Below are positions 15,346 through 17,147 of a DNA stretch of 17,147 nucleotides, one piece after another. The notes beneath the pieces were generated by a model. It did no database searches, was not told the DNA's origin, and saw only the letters and a program-made list of their open reading frames with translations. The translations under genes and the position numbers were made by a program. Origin of the DNA: an uncultured Kiritimatiellota bacterium (lineage in GTDB: Bacteria > Verrucomicrobiota > Kiritimatiellia > RFP12 > UBA1067); contig CAKTZA010000072.1 of assembly GCA_934635045.1 (NCBI GenBank), positions 1 through 17,147 on the forward strand. The letters run 5' to 3'. The number at the start of each line of letters is the position of its first letter. Within the stretch, counting starts at the first letter, position 1.

Positions 15346-17091
15346 ATGAGACCTGCGCAGATACCTTATGGCGTGAAGGACTTCAAGCGCATCCGCCTGG
15401 AGGACTTCTACTACGTCGACAAGACCGCGTTCATCCGCAAGATGGAGGAACGGGCGAACTTCCTCTTCTTCGTGCGGCCGCGCCGGTTTGGGAAGTCGCT
15501 CCTCTGCGAGACGCTGCGCTGCTACTACGACGTCGCGGAGAAGGAGAGCTTCAACCGCCTCTTCGGCGGACTCGACATCGGGAAGGACCCGACGCCGAAC
15601 GCGAATCGGTATTTTGTCCTCACGCTTGACTTCTCACAGGTCAATGCCTCGCGTGGAGAGACTTGGTGCGCGAAATTCGAGAACTATCTCAACAATTCGC
15701 TCCGTAATCTCATCGACGGTCACCGCGAGGAATTGTCGTCGGTTGCGGACGTCGACGAATTGATCGCATTGCCGGGTGCCGGAGACAAGTTTGACGTGCT
15801 GGTGCCGCTGATCAAGCGCCTTGGCTTGGGCCTTTACGTGATCGTGGACGAGTACGACAACTTCACGAACGAGATCGTCTCGACGGCGGGGAAGGTGCCC
15901 TACAAGGAGATCACGCACGGCACGGGGTTCTACCGGGGCTGGTTCAAGAAGTTCAAGGGCACGTGCGACCGCATCTTCATGACGGGCGTCTCGCCCGTGA
16001 CGATGGACGACCTGACGAGCGGCTTCAACATCGCGACGAACATCACGCAGGAGGAGGAGTTCAACGCGATGGTCGGCTTCACGGCGGACGAGACGCGGCG
16101 GCTCTTCGAGGACTTCCGGGGGACGGGGAAGTTCGCGGACGACGCCGAGCGCCACCTCAGGACCGTCAAGGCGTGGTACGACAGCTACTGCTTCGCGAAG
16201 CCGTGCGCGGGGCGCGAGACGCTCTACAACTGCGACATGGCGCTCTACTACCTCGGCAAGCTCGTGGCCTCCGGCCGCCCGCCGGAGAACCTGATCGACG
16301 CGAACATCCGCAGCGACTGGAACAAGCTCCGCGCGATCCTCGCCGCGCAGCGCCACGCCGAGACGTACGAGGGCGTGCTGCCGCTCACGGAGGAGCTGGC
16401 GGACAAAGGCGAGGTCTCGTTCCCGCTCGTCGAGTCCTTCCCCGTCGAGGGGATCCTCAAGGAGGAGAACTTCAAGTCGCTCTACTACTACTACGGCATC
16501 GTCACGATGTCGCGGATCTGGCGCGGCAACCTGCAGTTCCGCATCCCGAACGAGTGCGTGCGCCGCCAGATCTTCGACTACATGCGCGGGGAGTACGCGA
16601 AGCGCCCGAACGCGGTGGACACGTCGGAGTTCACGGCGAAGTTCGACGCGTTCGCGTGGGACGGCGAGTGGCGGGAGTTCCTGACGTACCTCGCGGAGAA
16701 GTACCGCGACAACGGCTCGCCGCGCGACGGCCTCCACGGCGAGGCGCGGATCAACGGCTACCTGCGGGCGTACCTGACGATGAAGAGCGCGTTCATGGTG
16801 AAGCCGGAGCTGTCGCACCCGTGCGGCTACTCGGACTACGCGCTGTTCCCGGACCGGACGCTCCCCGAGGGGTGCGTGCCGGAGCAGAGCTACCTCATCG
16901 AGATGAAACACTCGAAGGCGGACGCGACGGACGCGGAGGTCGCGGCGAAGCACGCGGAGGCGCTGGCGCAGCTGAAGGCGTACGCGGCGGACCCGAACCT
17001 CGCCGCGCTCGCAGGCGGGACGCCGGTGCACTTCATCTGCTACGAGTTCCGGGGCCGCGACCTCGTGCGCCTCGAAGAGGTCTTCCCTTGA
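15346..17091 (+). CDS. AAA-ATPase-like protein with C-terminal PD-(D/E)XK nuclease domain
   Basis: A 581-residue protein starting at ATG 15346 (MRPAQIPYGVKDFKRIRLED); the longer upstream frame runs inside the galactosidase gene and is rejected. The N-terminal AAA-ATPase-like domain has YYVDKTAFIRKM, the atypical P-loop RPRRFGKS (44-51) and Walker B YVIVDEYDN (Asp168-Glu169). The middle has TGVSPVTMDDLTSGFN. The C-terminal domain carries YSDYALFPD (Asp497) and LIEMKHSK (Glu519, Lys521), the D-ExK pattern of the PD-(D/E)XK nuclease fold, then an AEALAQLKAY helix. This two-domain family is common and highly multicopy in Bacteroidota, Clostridia and PVC genomes, and its biological role is unsettled. 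Bases at about 15600-15800 are much less GC-rich than the rest, suggesting a mosaic. It stands alone after the galactosidase gene. Confidence 0.9.
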   Translation: MRPAQIPYGVKDFKRIRLEDFYYVDKTAFIRKMEERANFLFFVRPRRFGKSLLCETLRCYYDVAEKESFNRLFGGLDIGKDPTPNANRYFVLTLDFSQVNASRGETWCAKFENYLNNSLRNLIDGHREELSSVADVDELIALPGAGDKFDVLVPLIKRLGLGLYVIVDEYDNFTNEIVSTAGKVPYKEITHGTGFYRGWFKKFKGTCDRIFMTGVSPVTMDDLTSGFNIATNITQEEEFNAMVGFTADETRRLFEDFRGTGKFADDAERHLRTVKAWYDSYCFAKPCAGRETLYNCDMALYYLGKLVASGRPPENLIDANIRSDWNKLRAILAAQRHAETYEGVLPLTEELADKGEVSFPLVESFPVEGILKEENFKSLYYYYGIVTMSRIWRGNLQFRIPNECVRRQIFDYMRGEYAKRPNAVDTSEFTAKFDAFAWDGEWREFLTYLAEKYRDNGSPRDGLHGEARINGYLRAYLTMKSAFMVKPELSHPCGYSDYALFPDRTLPEGCVPEQSYLIEMKHSKADATDAEVAAKHAEALAQLKAYAADPNLAALAGGTPVHFICYEFRGRDLVRLEEVFP

Positions 17092-17126
17092 TTGAAGCAA
17101 AAGAAAACAACAATCCGAAGAAGAAC

Positions 17127-17147
17127 ATGAAGACGAGCATGAGACCG
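17127..17147 (+). CDS. Start of a further gene, cut by the window end
   Basis: ATG at 17127 opens MKTSMRP and runs to the last base. GAAGAAG upstream could act as a weak ribosome binding site. The A-rich leader and Lys-rich beginning resemble the start of the first gene (MKTKNN), so another exported protein is plausible, but seven codons prove little. A second in-frame ATG lies at 17139. Confidence 0.35.

Overview
The window is GC-rich bacterial DNA, read almost entirely on the + strand. Secreted glycoside hydrolases, LamG proteins and autotransporter-type beta-strand repeat proteins lacking a beta-barrel suggest the PVC superphylum. A polysaccharide- or mucin-degrading relative of Kiritimatiellota, Lentisphaerota or Verrucomicrobiota, probably gut-associated, fits best. 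This placement is inferred from protein style; there is no rRNA or marker gene to confirm it.

Layout. (1) 1-73 looks like the last part (domain V/VI) of a group II intron. (2) 86-7500 is a tightly packed operon: a surface protein with an 18-G tract in its signal peptide (out of frame as assembled), a large LamG plus putative glycosidase protein, and a GH92 mannosidase-like enzyme. (3) 7501-7870 is a regulatory gap with a GGGGACAGGCCCC palindrome, a near-consensus sigma70 promoter and a double-dyad operator or hairpin. It leads to an AAA ATPase gene (7871-9082). (4) 9230-10839 is an apparently intact insertion sequence with compound inverted repeats and a DDE transposase. (5) 10856-15299 is a second operon with its own promoter: a beta-strand-repeat surface protein with a 20-G tract in its leader (in frame), then a secreted GH110-like alpha-galactosidase. 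(6) 15346-17091 encodes an AAA-ATPase-like / PD-(D/E)XK protein. (7) At 17127 a further reading frame begins and runs off the window.

The main point of interest is the repeated plan of the two glycan operons. Each begins with a surface-type protein carrying a very long poly-G run inside the export signal. The run is followed by GTA in the open frame and by stop codons in both other frames. Each such protein ends in a short hydrophobic tail closing with arginine (ERG...IIR / ERG...ILR), and each is followed within 5-20 nt by glycosidase genes. This looks like slipped-strand phase variation of surface glycan-binding proteins, possibly with polar effects on the glycosidases behind them. The two tracts are caught in different states here, one OFF and one ON, although homopolymer sequencing error must be excluded for the OFF one.

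The enzymes suggest attack on host-type or complex glycans: GH92 removes alpha-mannose from N-glycans, and GH110 removes alpha-1,3-linked galactose (blood-group B type epitopes). The two ATPase genes and the IS are accessory cargo lying between and after the operons.
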